A DNA stretch of 64,000 bases from Brassica napus. Taxonomy: Eukaryota; Streptophyta; Magnoliopsida; Brassicales; Brassicaceae. This document shows, piece after piece, positions 1 through 10,492 of the stretch. The translations under genes and the position numbers were made by a program. Where the stretch lies: positions 2,738,652 to 2,802,651 of the forward strand of contig NC_063444.1 of assembly GCF_020379485.1 (NCBI RefSeq), written 5' to 3'. The notes below the pieces were generated by a model. That model ran no database searches and was not told where the DNA came from. It saw only the letters and a list, made by a program, of their open reading frames with translations. How positions within the stretch are numbered: position 1 is the first letter of the stretch; the number at the start of each line of letters is the position of its first letter.

Positions 1-1271
1 GATTATGACATAATGTAGTGGACATGAAGAATATATAAATAGTGAACAAGAAGATAGTACATAAAATGTTGATACAAATAACCAACTGACGGGACACAGC
101 TGGTGTACAAATATGACTGAAAAAATATGGGATCCCATTAGCATAATTTGTCTTTAGTTGCGACTCAGCCAACTGTCCATGTTGAGCATCTGAAAGAGCT
201 AATTTTATGATCTCTATCCATCCTAAATTGAAGTAATTGTTGATTATTTTCCGTCCGCCTGGTTGGTTCGTAACTAGCCAACTGCCCATGCTAAGCATCT
301 GTGATTATAAAATAAAATAGAAGAGAAGAAGATGAGATGATGAGTGGCGACGGTTTTGGAGGACAAAACAATGTAACTGATCAAGTAGTGAACAAAAAAA
401 ATTAGGAGGCAGAGAAAGAGATACAGTTTGTAAAAGAAAAGAAAGAGAAGTGTATCATACTATACTATAATTTAAATATAGTATGGAACATATGAAGCGA
501 GATACTGTTCATCTTCCCCAATCCAATCGTCGCATTATTCTTCATATTCTTAAAGATATTGATTCACATATTTACCTCACTGTCAATGAAATTGTTGCTT
601 GGCCCCATAATTCTAGTCAATCATACTGGATTTACTGAAATTTAATAGTCCAAAAAATAGAGTTTCGTAACTTTGAAACTTATGATGTGTCCCTTATGCT
701 ATAAAATCATCTTGGAATTACCTTAGATTGCTTGACTTGTGCTCTGCAATCGCTCACGCCGCTTTGAAAATGGAAGATCCTTTGTAACCCTAAATTTGAA
801 AGATCCTTTGTAACTCTAACTTTGAAGAGCCAATTGATGTCGCTCTGAACAATCATTATTCGCCGAGTCAACCATTTTTCCTTCTCACGCACAATCGTTC
901 TATTCACCTAGATTTTCTGTTTCGCATGCGAGAGGTTCGTAAGTAAACACACTTTTCAACTGCCAGATTAAAAAACGACTTTCAACCTTTCACGTGCAGA
1001 TAAAGGATATTGTTGGAATATTTCATAAAATTATACAAAATATCGTAACATATAAGTTGTAATGGTTATATAGTTAATTCTTTTTTTTGCTATGTACATG
1101 TCGCCTAATTCCCCTTAATTATTATTAGTATGTAAGAAAAGTATTAGCCACGTGTCGTGCGTGTAGCGAACACATCTGTGTGAGACAGAGGGTCACCACT
1201 GGGTTATTATCTTCTTCGACTCTCTCTAAAGCATCATGTGACTGTTACAAAACTTTAATGTTATAGTGTTA
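1..1271. other. Intergenic region upstream of the PP2C gene
   Basis: No gene is supported here. The stretch is AT-rich with scattered stops in all frames. Two imperfect 26-bp direct copies (167-192 and 276-301, three differences) lie 109 bp apart. A G-box/ABRE-like core, CACGTGTC, sits at 1149-1156, about 120 bp before the PP2C start codon, and probably belongs to that gene's promoter. The short reverse-strand open frame around 707-907 has no family signature. Confidence 0.6.
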
Positions 1272-4200
1272 ATGGCAGATCCTTTGATGGTCCTTTCTCT
1301 TCAACCTCCTCCGTTTCTCATCTTCTCTTCTTCTCTTAACCGTAGATGGGGTTTGTCTCGCAGTGGGATTAGATTCTCTGTTCCTGAGTTCAGATTGTCT
1401 TCTCAACTACAATTGTCTAATTCTACTTCACCTTCACAGTCTTCTTCTTCTTCTACTGCTCCGGAGAAGCTTGATCTCGTGTCTAGCACTCGTAAGCTGT
1501 CTTTCCTCTTCTTCCTTTGTTCTTTCCTTCTCTCAGGACTCAGTCTAGTGTCTTTGAGACTGTTTTGTTTATAAACTTTGGTTCTTTTGAAGTGTCTGAA
1601 GCCTCAACTGCTAGATTATCAAACATATGGTTTCAAAACATCTGAGGATGATTTTTGAAATTTTATAATGTATTTATAATTATACTTGTTTGGATCTGTA
1701 GAGCTAAAGGATGGAAGCCATGTCTTCAGATTCGGAGATGCAAGTGAAGTTGAAAGGTATCTTGAGAGTGAAGAAAAAGCGAGATGCTTAGAGTTAGAGA
1801 AGAAGCAAAGTGCTAAGATAGGAGAAGAAGGAGTGAAAGATGGACATGCATTGGCCGATCTAGGTCCTGTTTCTGAACTGGAGTCTCCCAAGGAAAAATC
1901 TGTTGTGAAGAAAAAACCGGTGAAGTCTAGTACTGAAATAGTTTCTGAGAAAGAGGAAGGAGCTGCTGCTCCTGCCAGACTCAGCAGTGTGATCAAAATT
2001 AAGGATCGTAAAAGGGTTCGTTCTCCTGTTAAGAAAAAGAAAGAAACGCCGATTCCAGTGGATGTTTTAGGGAGTGAAGATGAAGTTGAAGCTAAAGTTG
2101 CTAACTCTATAGTTAGTGTAGCAGAAGCTATTCCTACTAGCTCTACTGAAGAAAAAACCAGTGAGGATGTAGAGCCACTTTCTTCTGAAGTTATGGGGAA
2201 AGTCTCAGTGAATGAAATAAGAGACTGTGAGACAAATGGTTACAATCAAATCACTGAGAGTCGAGTGGAGGAGCAAGCAGGACCAGGATCATCTACTACA
2301 CAACATGACTCACAGTTGAATGATCTCAAGGAAGTTATTAAGGTTTCTACCGTTGAACTTGATGAGAATTTGGAAGAGATGGAAGACCTGATGAAGACTT
2401 TCGAAGCTGAGGAAAATCTTGTCGTTGAACCAACAGCTACAGTTGAACTTGATGTGTCTCCTGATGAACTAGTTGTTGTGTCTCCTGATGAAAATCTTGT
2501 CGTTGAACCTACAGCTACAGTTGAACTTGATGCGTCTCCTGATGAACTAGTCGTTGTGTCTCCTGAGGAAAATCTTGTCGTTGAACCTACAGCTACAGTT
2601 GAACTTGATGCGTCTCCTGATGAACTAGTCGTTGTGCCTCCTGAGGAAAAGCTTGTCGTTGAACCAACAGCTACAGTTGCTGTGACTCCTGATGAACTGG
2701 CTGCTGTGTCTCCTGATGAACTAGTTTCAACTTCCGAAGCAACAAAACACAGCGTTGAGGAGACTGCTGAAACGCCTGTAATTGATACGTCTGAAGTGGT
2801 GAGTTCTAATTCTAAATCATTAAGCAGTTTTAACAGTTATAGAAGGAAAAAGACGTCAGAGAGCGTTTTTGCAACGACCACTCTAATTAGTTTTCAATTT
2901 TTCATTCTTATTAAGGCAAATGAAGGAGAAAATGTGTCTTCAACCATAGAAGATGAAGTAGCTGTGATTGACAGTAAAAATGATAATGGTAGCATATCTA
3001 AAACTGTCAATGACACAAATGACGAAGATCTCCAACTTCCTGCACCTGAAACAGCTAGTCGTCAACTCATTGAAGTGGCTTTAGACAGGTTAGTAAGTGA
3101 TATATTTTTACTCTTGTGTTTATGAATGCTTAATGTACTATACTATTTGTCTTGCATTGATCAATATTTAATCTACATATTCATTCCTGGGTGGTAAGAA
3201 TCATATGTTTTTGATGTGCTTGGATCTTTGACATCTAACACAGGGAAGAGACTGTGTCCAAAGCATTTTATTTGGAATCTGGTTTTGCTTCATTCCAAAA
3301 CCCCAATAAGGTACCTGTGATTCCTTCTGTTTGCAGTTCACTTGTTTTCAACATGCACAAGTAGTAACTTTACTATCACCTTCTGCATCTCACTAATTCA
3401 TCACAATCTCCTTTCAAAAATCTTACAGTTTTGGATAACTTGTGAATATGACTTGACCCTATGGCATATTAATATTATTGTTAGCACATCATAATAAAGA
3501 AACAATAGCTCTAGTTTTTAAATTCTTACATAATATGGTTAGTAATGTAAAAGTAATGATGTCCAGGCATTGACAGGTCGGGAAGATGCTTATTTTATCT
3601 CTGACAACAACTGGCTAGGTATTGCAGACGGAGTCTCTCAATGGTCTTTTGAAGGTACGTTTAAAGTTTTCTTCACTTATTGGTTTCCAAAATACTCACT
3701 TGTAGCTGTTTCTTATCGACTGTATGTGTGCTTGGTTCATCTTTCAGGAATCAGTGAGGGGGAGTATGCTCAAGAACTTATGAGCAACTGTCAGAAGATT
3801 ATCTCTGCTGAAACTGCAGAGATATGTGATGATCCAGTTCATGTTCTTCATAGAAGTGTTAATGAGACTAAGTCCTCTGGATCATCCACAGCCTTGATTG
3901 CTCATCTTAGCAATAATGTGAGACTTGGTTACATTGGCACTCTTTCTGGGTAATTATAACAGTGTGTCAAGACTAGATTGAGTATGTGATCATGTAAACT
4001 TACTTTGTAGGAACTCCAAATTGCCAATATTGGAGACTCAGGATTCATGGTTGTCAGGAACAGAACAGTATTGCAGAAGTCGTCTCCAATATTTCATCAT
4101 TTTTGTTTTCCCTTGCACATCACACGAGGCGATGATGTCCTTAAACTTGCAGAGGTACGAGTTGCTTATTGCTTTCCAAGTAACAGACATACACTCTTGA

Positions 4201-4640
4201 ATAGTTTACTCCAAACCAAGAATATATGCGGTCTTGTTTCACACAAACTACAGGTTTACCATGTGAATCTGGAAGTTGGTGATGTTGTCATTACAGCAAC
4301 TGATGGGCTCTTTGACAATTTGTATGAGAAAGAGATTGTTTCAATAGTTTGCAGGTTACTGGAACAGGGTTTGGAACCTCAGGTGCTCAATGTCTCAACT
4401 AACCCATTATTACATCAATGGTTGTTGAATTGTGTTGATTAATATATATATATATATATTTTGTTGTAGCAGAGAATAGCAGAGTTGGTGGCTGCAAAGG
4501 CACAAGAGGTGGGAAGATCAGAGACGGAGAGAACGCCATTTGCAGACGCAGCTAAAGAAGAAGGACATGATGGATACAGAGGTGGTAAACTTGATGCAGT
4601 TACTGTCATCGTTTCACTTGTAAAAACTGTCTCTATCTAA
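1272..4640 (+). CDS. PP2C-family protein phosphatase with long acidic N-terminal extension (At4g33500-like, PP2C62)
   Basis: Nine exons give 751 aa: 1272-1491, 1702-2798, 2916-3088, 3244-3310, 3567-3654, 3748-3917, 4011-4154, 4254-4382, 4473-4640. All phases join. The start is the first ATG in the GTG-initiated open frame. Residues 1-70 are Ser/Pro-rich and resemble a transit peptide. Residues about 75-500 are acidic and low complexity, with a 26-aa repeat. The C-terminal 240 residues are a PP2C domain of the PPTC7/SpoIIE-like type: DAYFISDNNW, ADGVSQWS, GSSTAL, ANIGDSG, ATDGLFDN and a final LDAVTVIV. These supply the metal-binding aspartates for Mn/Mg-dependent Ser/Thr dephosphorylation. The length is close to that remembered for the Arabidopsis protein. 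Its substrate is unknown. The upstream G-box hints at light or ABA control (inference). Confidence 0.85.
2412..2723 (+). repeat. 78-bp in-frame tandem repeat in the PP2C extension
   Basis: Copies start at 2412, 2490, 2568 and 2646, exactly 78 bp apart. The first three encode near-identical 26-aa units of the form ENLVVEPTATVELD-x-SPDELVVVSP. The fourth is degenerate and shortened. Because the period is a multiple of three, copy-number change keeps the frame open. High identity between copies suggests recent expansion or homogenisation. Confidence 0.95.
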
Positions 4641-5398
4641 AGTATATGCATCTTCCTCTCCCACTGTAAATAAAGAGAGATATTATAATACACACCATCT
4701 TGTTGGTTTCTCTATTCTTTAATTGAAAACGATGTACAATCATGTAAAAACTGATTACAACTAAGAGGTGGAACAGAACATGATCCAGTGAACATAGCTG
4801 GTTGTTTCATGCTAACTGGGCCGGGATTTTGAACCGAACCGGACCCGCTAAAACCGAAATTCGGTTAGTTTGGTTCGATTTGGTAGGTTTTCTAAAGAAA
4901 ATTGTTTTTTTTTTGGTTACGCAATCGGTAACTTTGGTTTTCTTCTTTAAAAAAAAAATACACCCAAGATTCAAACCGAACTAACTAAATTTTAAACGCA
5001 ATTAACTGCAGTAGAATTCTTCGATACGGTTGGGCGCCGGCGGCTTACTGTCCTCCGAACCACGCAAAATTTATCAAAAAACTTTTAACAAAATTAAACT
5101 AAAATTTAATCAAAATCAAAAATTTCATTAAGATTCCAAAAATCGAACTAACCGAATACCGATTTTTATTAATTTCGGATAGACTTGGGTAAGTTTTACA
5201 TTGAACTGAATTAACCAAAAACCAAACTACACCGAATAACCGGATCTAACCGACCGGTTCCAGTGCTAAAATAGACTGACCAATCTCAAGCGCAACAAAC
5301 ATTGGGCCGGGTCCAGATGGTGAAGCCCTAAAACCAACACTTAACTCTCTCTCTCTCTCTCATCTCTCTCTCTCAGCACTTTCAGACAAGACAGAAAG
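4641..5398. other. Intergenic region with CCGAACC-rich element-like sequence
   Basis: After the PP2C 3' UTR, 4815-5270 is filled with AACCGAACC/CCGGTT motifs on both strands, like the interiors of the hAT elements elsewhere in this window. Ends near 4813 (TAACTGGGCCGG) and 5270 (reverse TAGCACTGGAACC) look like diverged inverted termini, but I found no exact target duplication. A CT microsatellite at about 5347-5375 lies in the presumed 5' UTR of the next gene. Confidence 0.5.
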
Positions 5399-6637
5399 AT
5401 GAAGTCTTTACTGAGAAACGCCACAACCTTAAACCCTAACACCAAACTAACAACAACAAAGCTCCTCCCTTTAATCCACCAAACCCTCACCAGACCCTTC
5501 TCCCAATCCACCACCATCCCAACAAAGCAAGACCGAGTCCGCGACCACGGCTACGACAACTACATGGAAGTCGAGAAAAAAATCCGCAAAGTCGTCAAGT
5601 TCCACTCCCTCATCCTCTCTCAGCCCCAACACACCATCCCAATCTCTCTCCTCGACACCTTAGCTCGCCGCTTAGGCCTCGGATTCAAGCAGCACGAGCC
5701 CGGAGCTTTCCTCCTCAAGTTCCCTCACGTCTTCGAAGTCTACGAGCACCCTGTCCAGAGAATCCTCTACTGTAGATTAACAAGAAAGGCTCTTGATCAG
5801 ATCCGTGATGAGCAAGAAGCTGTCCTCTCTCAGATACCAGACGCTGTCACTAGATTAAGGAAGCTAGTTATGATGTCCAACACTGGTCGGATCCGTTTAG
5901 AACACGTTAGGATAGCTAGAACCGAGTTTGGTCTCCCTGAGGATTTCGAGTACTCTGTGATTCTGAAACATCCTGAGTTCTTTAGACTTATTGATGGAGA
6001 GGAGACTAGAGATAAGTATATAGAGATTGTTGATAGAGAAGAGAGTTTATCTCGTTGCGCTATAGAGAGAGTTAGAGAGTTAGAGTATAGAACTAAAGGA
6101 ATAGACGCAGAGGATGTTAGATTCTCCTTCCTCGTGAACTTCCCTCCCGGTTTCAAGATTGGTAAGTACTTCCGCATCGCTGTCTGGAAATGGCAGAGGC
6201 TTCCTTACTGGTCTCCCTACGAGGACATCTCCAACTACGACTTGAGATCCTTGGAGGCGCAGAAGAGGCTGGAGAAGAGAGCTGTCGCGTGCATCCACGA
6301 GCTGTTGTCCTTGACCGTGGAGAAGAAGATAACTCTCGAGAGGATAGCTCACTTCAGGAACGTGATGTGTTTGCCTAAGAGGCTGAAGGAGTTTCTTCTC
6401 CAGCATCAGGGGATATTCTATATATCGACTCGTGGGAACTACGGGAAGCTTCATACGGTGTTTTTAAGAGAGGCGTATAAGAGAGGGGAGCTTGTGGAGC
6501 CGAACGAGGTTTATTTGGCTAGGAGGAAGTTGGCTGAGCTTGTGCTTATGAGTCCTAGGAAGGCTAAGGTTGATGGTGAGCTTGTTAGGTACAGGAACGG
6601 ATTTGATGATGATGATGATGAAGATGATAGTGAATGA
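5399..6637 (+). CDS. RPD1: PORR-domain organellar RNA-binding protein RPD1
   Basis: A single uninterrupted exon of 412 aa starts at the first ATG after a CT-rich leader. The N-terminus (about 45 aa) is rich in Thr, Asn and Arg with few acidic residues, as in organelle targeting peptides. Residues about 55-385 form the plant organelle RNA recognition (PORR) domain, with its repeated short motifs ending in FPxxF or HP-type turns (KFPHVFEVYEHP, LKHPEFFRL, FLLQHQGIFYIS). The C-terminus is a run of Asp/Glu encoded by a GAT microsatellite. PORR proteins promote splicing of organellar group II introns. The Arabidopsis relative (At4g33495) is required for maintenance of root primordia; older 'ubiquitin hydrolase' labels for this family are wrong. 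The intronless structure is typical. Confidence 0.9.
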   Translation: MKSLLRNATTLNPNTKLTTTKLLPLIHQTLTRPFSQSTTIPTKQDRVRDHGYDNYMEVEKKIRKVVKFHSLILSQPQHTIPISLLDTLARRLGLGFKQHEPGAFLLKFPHVFEVYEHPVQRILYCRLTRKALDQIRDEQEAVLSQIPDAVTRLRKLVMMSNTGRIRLEHVRIARTEFGLPEDFEYSVILKHPEFFRLIDGEETRDKYIEIVDREESLSRCAIERVRELEYRTKGIDAEDVRFSFLVNFPPGFKIGKYFRIAVWKWQRLPYWSPYEDISNYDLRSLEAQKRLEKRAVACIHELLSLTVEKKITLERIAHFRNVMCLPKRLKEFLLQHQGIFYISTRGNYGKLHTVFLREAYKRGELVEPNEVYLARRKLAELVLMSPRKAKVDGELVRYRNGFDDDDDEDDSE

Positions 6638-7073
6638 GATTGTGGCAAGCTCACTCGTTGTTCTTGTGTTGATTTGAATTGAAGAAAGATGCCAAACAAG
6701 ATTTGATTACTTGATCCGCAAGATATACTTTGGGCTATTATCTTTCTCATCAGCAGAATATTCTTTAACTCAGATTCATAAAAACAACCTGGAATACTTG
6801 TTCCTTGAGTCCTATGGTTTAAGCTAAGAATCTCCTCTTACCTTACCTGTCTACTTATCCCAAGTCAAGAAAAAAATATTCTTTCTTTGCTTATTTATGC
6901 AAAAAAGTCCTTTTAGGAATTCAATATAAAGACAAATTTTCTTGTAATAAATATCTTCAAATGTCTTTGGTCTCTGTCGTTTTCCATCTTCATCATCAGC
7001 ATCACGTGATTGGCTAATACAAAACTTATTCTATCTTTTTTTTATTTTATTTCACCTTCACTAACCGTGAAGA
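6638..7073. promoter_or_regulatory. 3' UTR of RPD1 and promoter of the aspartyl protease gene
   Basis: No coding sequence. A G-box CACGTG (about 7003-7008) followed by ATTGGCT (a reversed CCAAT box) sits about 65 bp before the protease start codon, in a position suited to a proximal promoter. Confidence 0.5.
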
Positions 7074-8928
7074 ATGGTGAAAATGAATGTTCGTTTGATG
7101 ATGATTCTGTTGATGGTGATGTCTCTGGCTCTGGGGTTTTCGTCGGCAGTTGACTTTAGATGGAGGAAAGGTGGGGGGTTCTCTGGTAGATTCACCAGAG
7201 GAGCTGGCGGCTCTTCAGTTGTGTTCCCAGTTCATGGAAACGTCTATCCTCTTGGGTAAGTCACGGTCTCTCATTTCAGAAACGTTTTTGTTCTTTTTTC
7301 TAATTGCCTTTGGTTTTGGATTCAGGTATTATAATGTTACTATCAACATAGGACAACCACCGAGACCTTACTATCTTGATCTTGACACTGGTAGTGATCT
7401 CACTTGGCTCCAATGTGATGCTCCTTGTGTTCGTTGCTTGGAGGTATTGTAATAATTTCATCTTCACTGCTTTTGTTTCTTTATAATGATCCTATGTCGT
7501 AACTGAAACTGAACGGATCTTGTTTTTGGTGGTTTCAGGCACCTCATCCACTGTATCAGCCTAGCAACGATCTAATCCCTTGCAGTGATCCATTATGCAA
7601 GGCGATGCATATGAACGGTAACCATAGATACGAGGCTCAAGAGCAATGTGACTATGAGGTTGAGTATGCTGATGGAGGGTCTTCTCTCGGTGTACTCGTT
7701 AGAGACGTCTTCTCATTGAACTATACAGAAGGTCTCCGTCTCACTCCTCGTCTAGCTCTCGGGTATATTATAAATCTTTGGACCGACAGTTTTTTTATTT
7801 AGTTCAAGGAGTTAGTTAGTTTCTCCCTCATTGGAGTTTTTTGTTTGTTTGTAACAGATGTGGATACGATCAAATCCCAGGGGCTTCAAGTAATCATCCT
7901 CTAGATGGAGTGTTGGGGCTTGGTAGGGGGAAAGTAAGCATTTTATCACAGCTTCATAGCCAAGGTCATGTCAAGAATGTTATCGGTCATTGCCTAAGCA
8001 GCCTAGGAGGTGGGATTCTGTTTTTTGGAGACGATCTTTATGATTCTTCAAGGGTCTCTTGGACACCTATGTCCCGTGAAAACTCGTAATTTTACCTCTT
8101 CTCTTTGTTAAATATTTGCTCTCTTCTTGCTGTAATAGTATTTGTTTTCTCTCTCAGAAAACACTACTCTCCTGCGATGGGAGGAGAGCTTCTATTCGGG
8201 GGAAGAACAACTGGGTTGAAGAATCTGTTGACGATATTTGATAGTGGCAGTTCTTACACTTATTTTAACTCCAAGGCGTACCAGGCAGTCACATACGTGG
8301 TAAGGAACTTGTAAAAACACCTTAGAATGTAAAGAGAGAAAACACTCAAATGATTATTGTTTCTTCTGTTGGTAGTTGAAAAGAGAGCTAAGCGGGAAAC
8401 CGTTGAAAGAATCAAGGGATGATCACACGCTGCCTCTGTGTTGGCAAGGACGTAGACCGTTCATGAGCATAGAAGAAGTGAAGAAGTACTTCAAGCCTCT
8501 AGCTTTAAGCTTCAAAACCGGGTGGAGGTCAAAAACTCTGTTTGAAATACCCCCAGAAGCTTATCTCATCATCTCTGTGAGCAAACTCTTCTCTTGTAGT
8601 CTCTGACTGTTCTTAAGTACAATGCTAAAAGTATTGGATGAAATGTTGCAGAGGAAGGGAAATGTATGTTTAGGAATCTTGAATGGGACAGAGATAGGTC
8701 TCCAGAACATGAACCTCATTGGCGGTAAAGTCCTCATTGGCAATCTCCTGATCTTGTTTTTTCAGGAATAGAAAGAGATACTAACTCTATTTTATTTGGA
8801 TAGATATATCGATGCAAGATCAGATGATAATCTATGACAATGAGAAACAATCCATTGGGTGGATCCCAGCTGATTGTGATGAACTTGCTTCACTACAGGC
8901 TTCTGCTGCTCAAGTGTATGAATACTGA
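7074..8928 (+). CDS. Eukaryotic-type (A1) aspartyl protease (At4g33490-like)
   Basis: Eight exons give 430 aa: 7074-7255, 7326-7443, 7539-7762, 7858-8085, 8158-8299, 8376-8576, 8652-8724, 8804-8928. Residues 1-25 form a hydrophobic signal peptide. The first catalytic loop is LDTGSDLTWLQC in exon 2, the second IFDSGSSYTYF in exon 5, so both active-site aspartates are present. Cys-rich segments (CDAPCVRC, YEAQEQCDYEVEYADG) and the VLGLGRG turn are typical of the nucellin/ASPG-like plant subfamily. A secreted or apoplastic endopeptidase is expected; its substrate is not known. Short introns of 70-100 bp are all GT-AG. Confidence 0.9.
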
Positions 8929-9130
8929 GAAATGATATGCTGCTGCTCAAGCGCATGGATATTGAGAAATGGTATCATTGATAAAGAGATGTAATAGATT
9001 GACAACCTTTATTGTTATAGCTGTATACATATTTGCATGTAATAGATAACTTTCCGTATCTGAATCTGAATCGGATGTTGTTCATAATTCATTTTGTGTG
9101 TTACAGTTAACCAAAGCTAATATGAACAAT
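8929..9130. other. Short 3' flank of the protease gene
   Basis: 3' UTR and flank. It contains a partial repeat of the last coding bases (GCTGCTCAAG near 8941). The 8-bp target duplication TGAACAAT of the following element ends it (9123-9130). Confidence 0.4.
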
Positions 9131-10343
9131 TAGCTATGAGCGCATTTATCCGCAGTCGAATTTCGTATTCTGTATAGATCCTATATCTATGAAACTTAAA
9201 CCAAACCAAAGTATTAATTATATTTAGTATCTAAATAACTAAATATCATAATAATATTATTTATAAATCGAAATATCTGAAAACTTGAATTAACCAAATT
9301 TTTACCCTAAATATTTAAAATATCTGAACTAATATTTTTATTCGAATAATCCGAATTCCCTAGACTATATTTGCGAAGTGATTTTGCCATATGTCCTTTC
9401 TACAATCAATTTCACAAAACAAATATAAAAATTGATGACATGTCTTATAGTTTAATATGACATGGACAATTGCATTTAATGTTAATTTATATTTTTGGTA
9501 AACTTTTTAAAATATGGTAATAACTCATATATTACATTTAATGTCAATTTATATTTTTGGAAATTTTTTTAGAATATGGGAATAACTCATAAATCATCAT
9601 TAAAATAAATATATTCAAATATGACATTATAAATTTCGAAATATAATTTAATTATATATTTTTAAATTATAAAATTTTATTACTAAAATTTTTAAAAATG
9701 TATACAATTTTTTTAGAAAATTATAAAAATTTAATCGTAAAATCATTATTTTCTTATATATCTACAAATTTTATAAATATTGTTTAATTTTAATTTTTGG
9801 TAATTATGCAACTTATACAAATTTATTTAATATATTTAATTAAAATAAATAGATAGAAAAATCTATCTAAAATTATAATTTCAAATATATACATGCATAT
9901 TCTTAAATATAATTTTTATGTTTAATTAAATCAAATTTATATTAAAATATTGATACGAAAAAAAAAATTTACAATATTAATAAAATTTTATTTTAAAATA
10001 TAATTCATATTTATCTGTTAAAAAAATATTTTAAATATTTTTACTGCACATGGTGCAGGAAGACACCTAGTTACTTAATGTTTAATTCGAAAAATCTGAA
10101 TTATACGTTATACCATATTATCTGAAATTATCTAAAAACCAGAACCAAACTGAAGCCGAGTGGACGAAATTTTTTTTAGATATTAGTTGGTTCCTAAATT
10201 TGATATCCGAATCAAACCAAAAACCGAAATAGCCAAACTGAAGTAGCTATCAAATTCATAAATAACAATGGTTTTTAAATCGCTCAAAGCAAAAAAACCG
10301 AAAACCGAAATCGAACCAAATAAAAATGGGACGCTCACGCCAA
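9131..10343. mobile_element. Non-autonomous hAT element with nested Helitron
   Basis: The element is bounded by exact 8-bp direct copies TGAACAAT at 9123-9130 and 10344-10351. Termini are related in inverted orientation: TAGCTATGAGCG at the left, TTGGCGTGAGCG read inward from the right. The interior has CCGAA/AAACCG motifs and no transposase frame. An 8-bp duplication with TA(G)-type ends is the hAT signature. About 700 bp of its length is a later Helitron insertion ending at 10070. Confidence 0.85.
9360..10070 (+). mobile_element. Non-autonomous Helitron nested in the hAT element
   Basis: The 3' end is diagnostic: stem CTGCAC (10044-10049), loop ATG, stem GTGCAG (10053-10058), 8 nt, then CTAG (10067-10070) followed by T. 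The region is very AT-rich and noncoding. The 5' end lies near 9355-9365, where the hAT-like sequence stops and TTTGCGAAGTGATTTTGCC begins. The exact TC start could not be fixed. Confidence 0.7.
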
Positions 10344-10492
10344 TGAACAATAGATGCCAAATTGGTTTAGACATGTGTGGTTTGTTCGGTTTACCAATTT
10401 AATGATTTACTTGAAACCGGTTAAGTAGCTCAAAACTTCAACACTATCTCCGGCGAATTCACTTTGCTCAACTTCTCTCTCTCTAAGCTTCA

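Noticed and set aside
707..907. 66-aa reverse-strand open frame
   Set aside because: No recognised motif, no splice context and internal short repeats; not supported as a gene.
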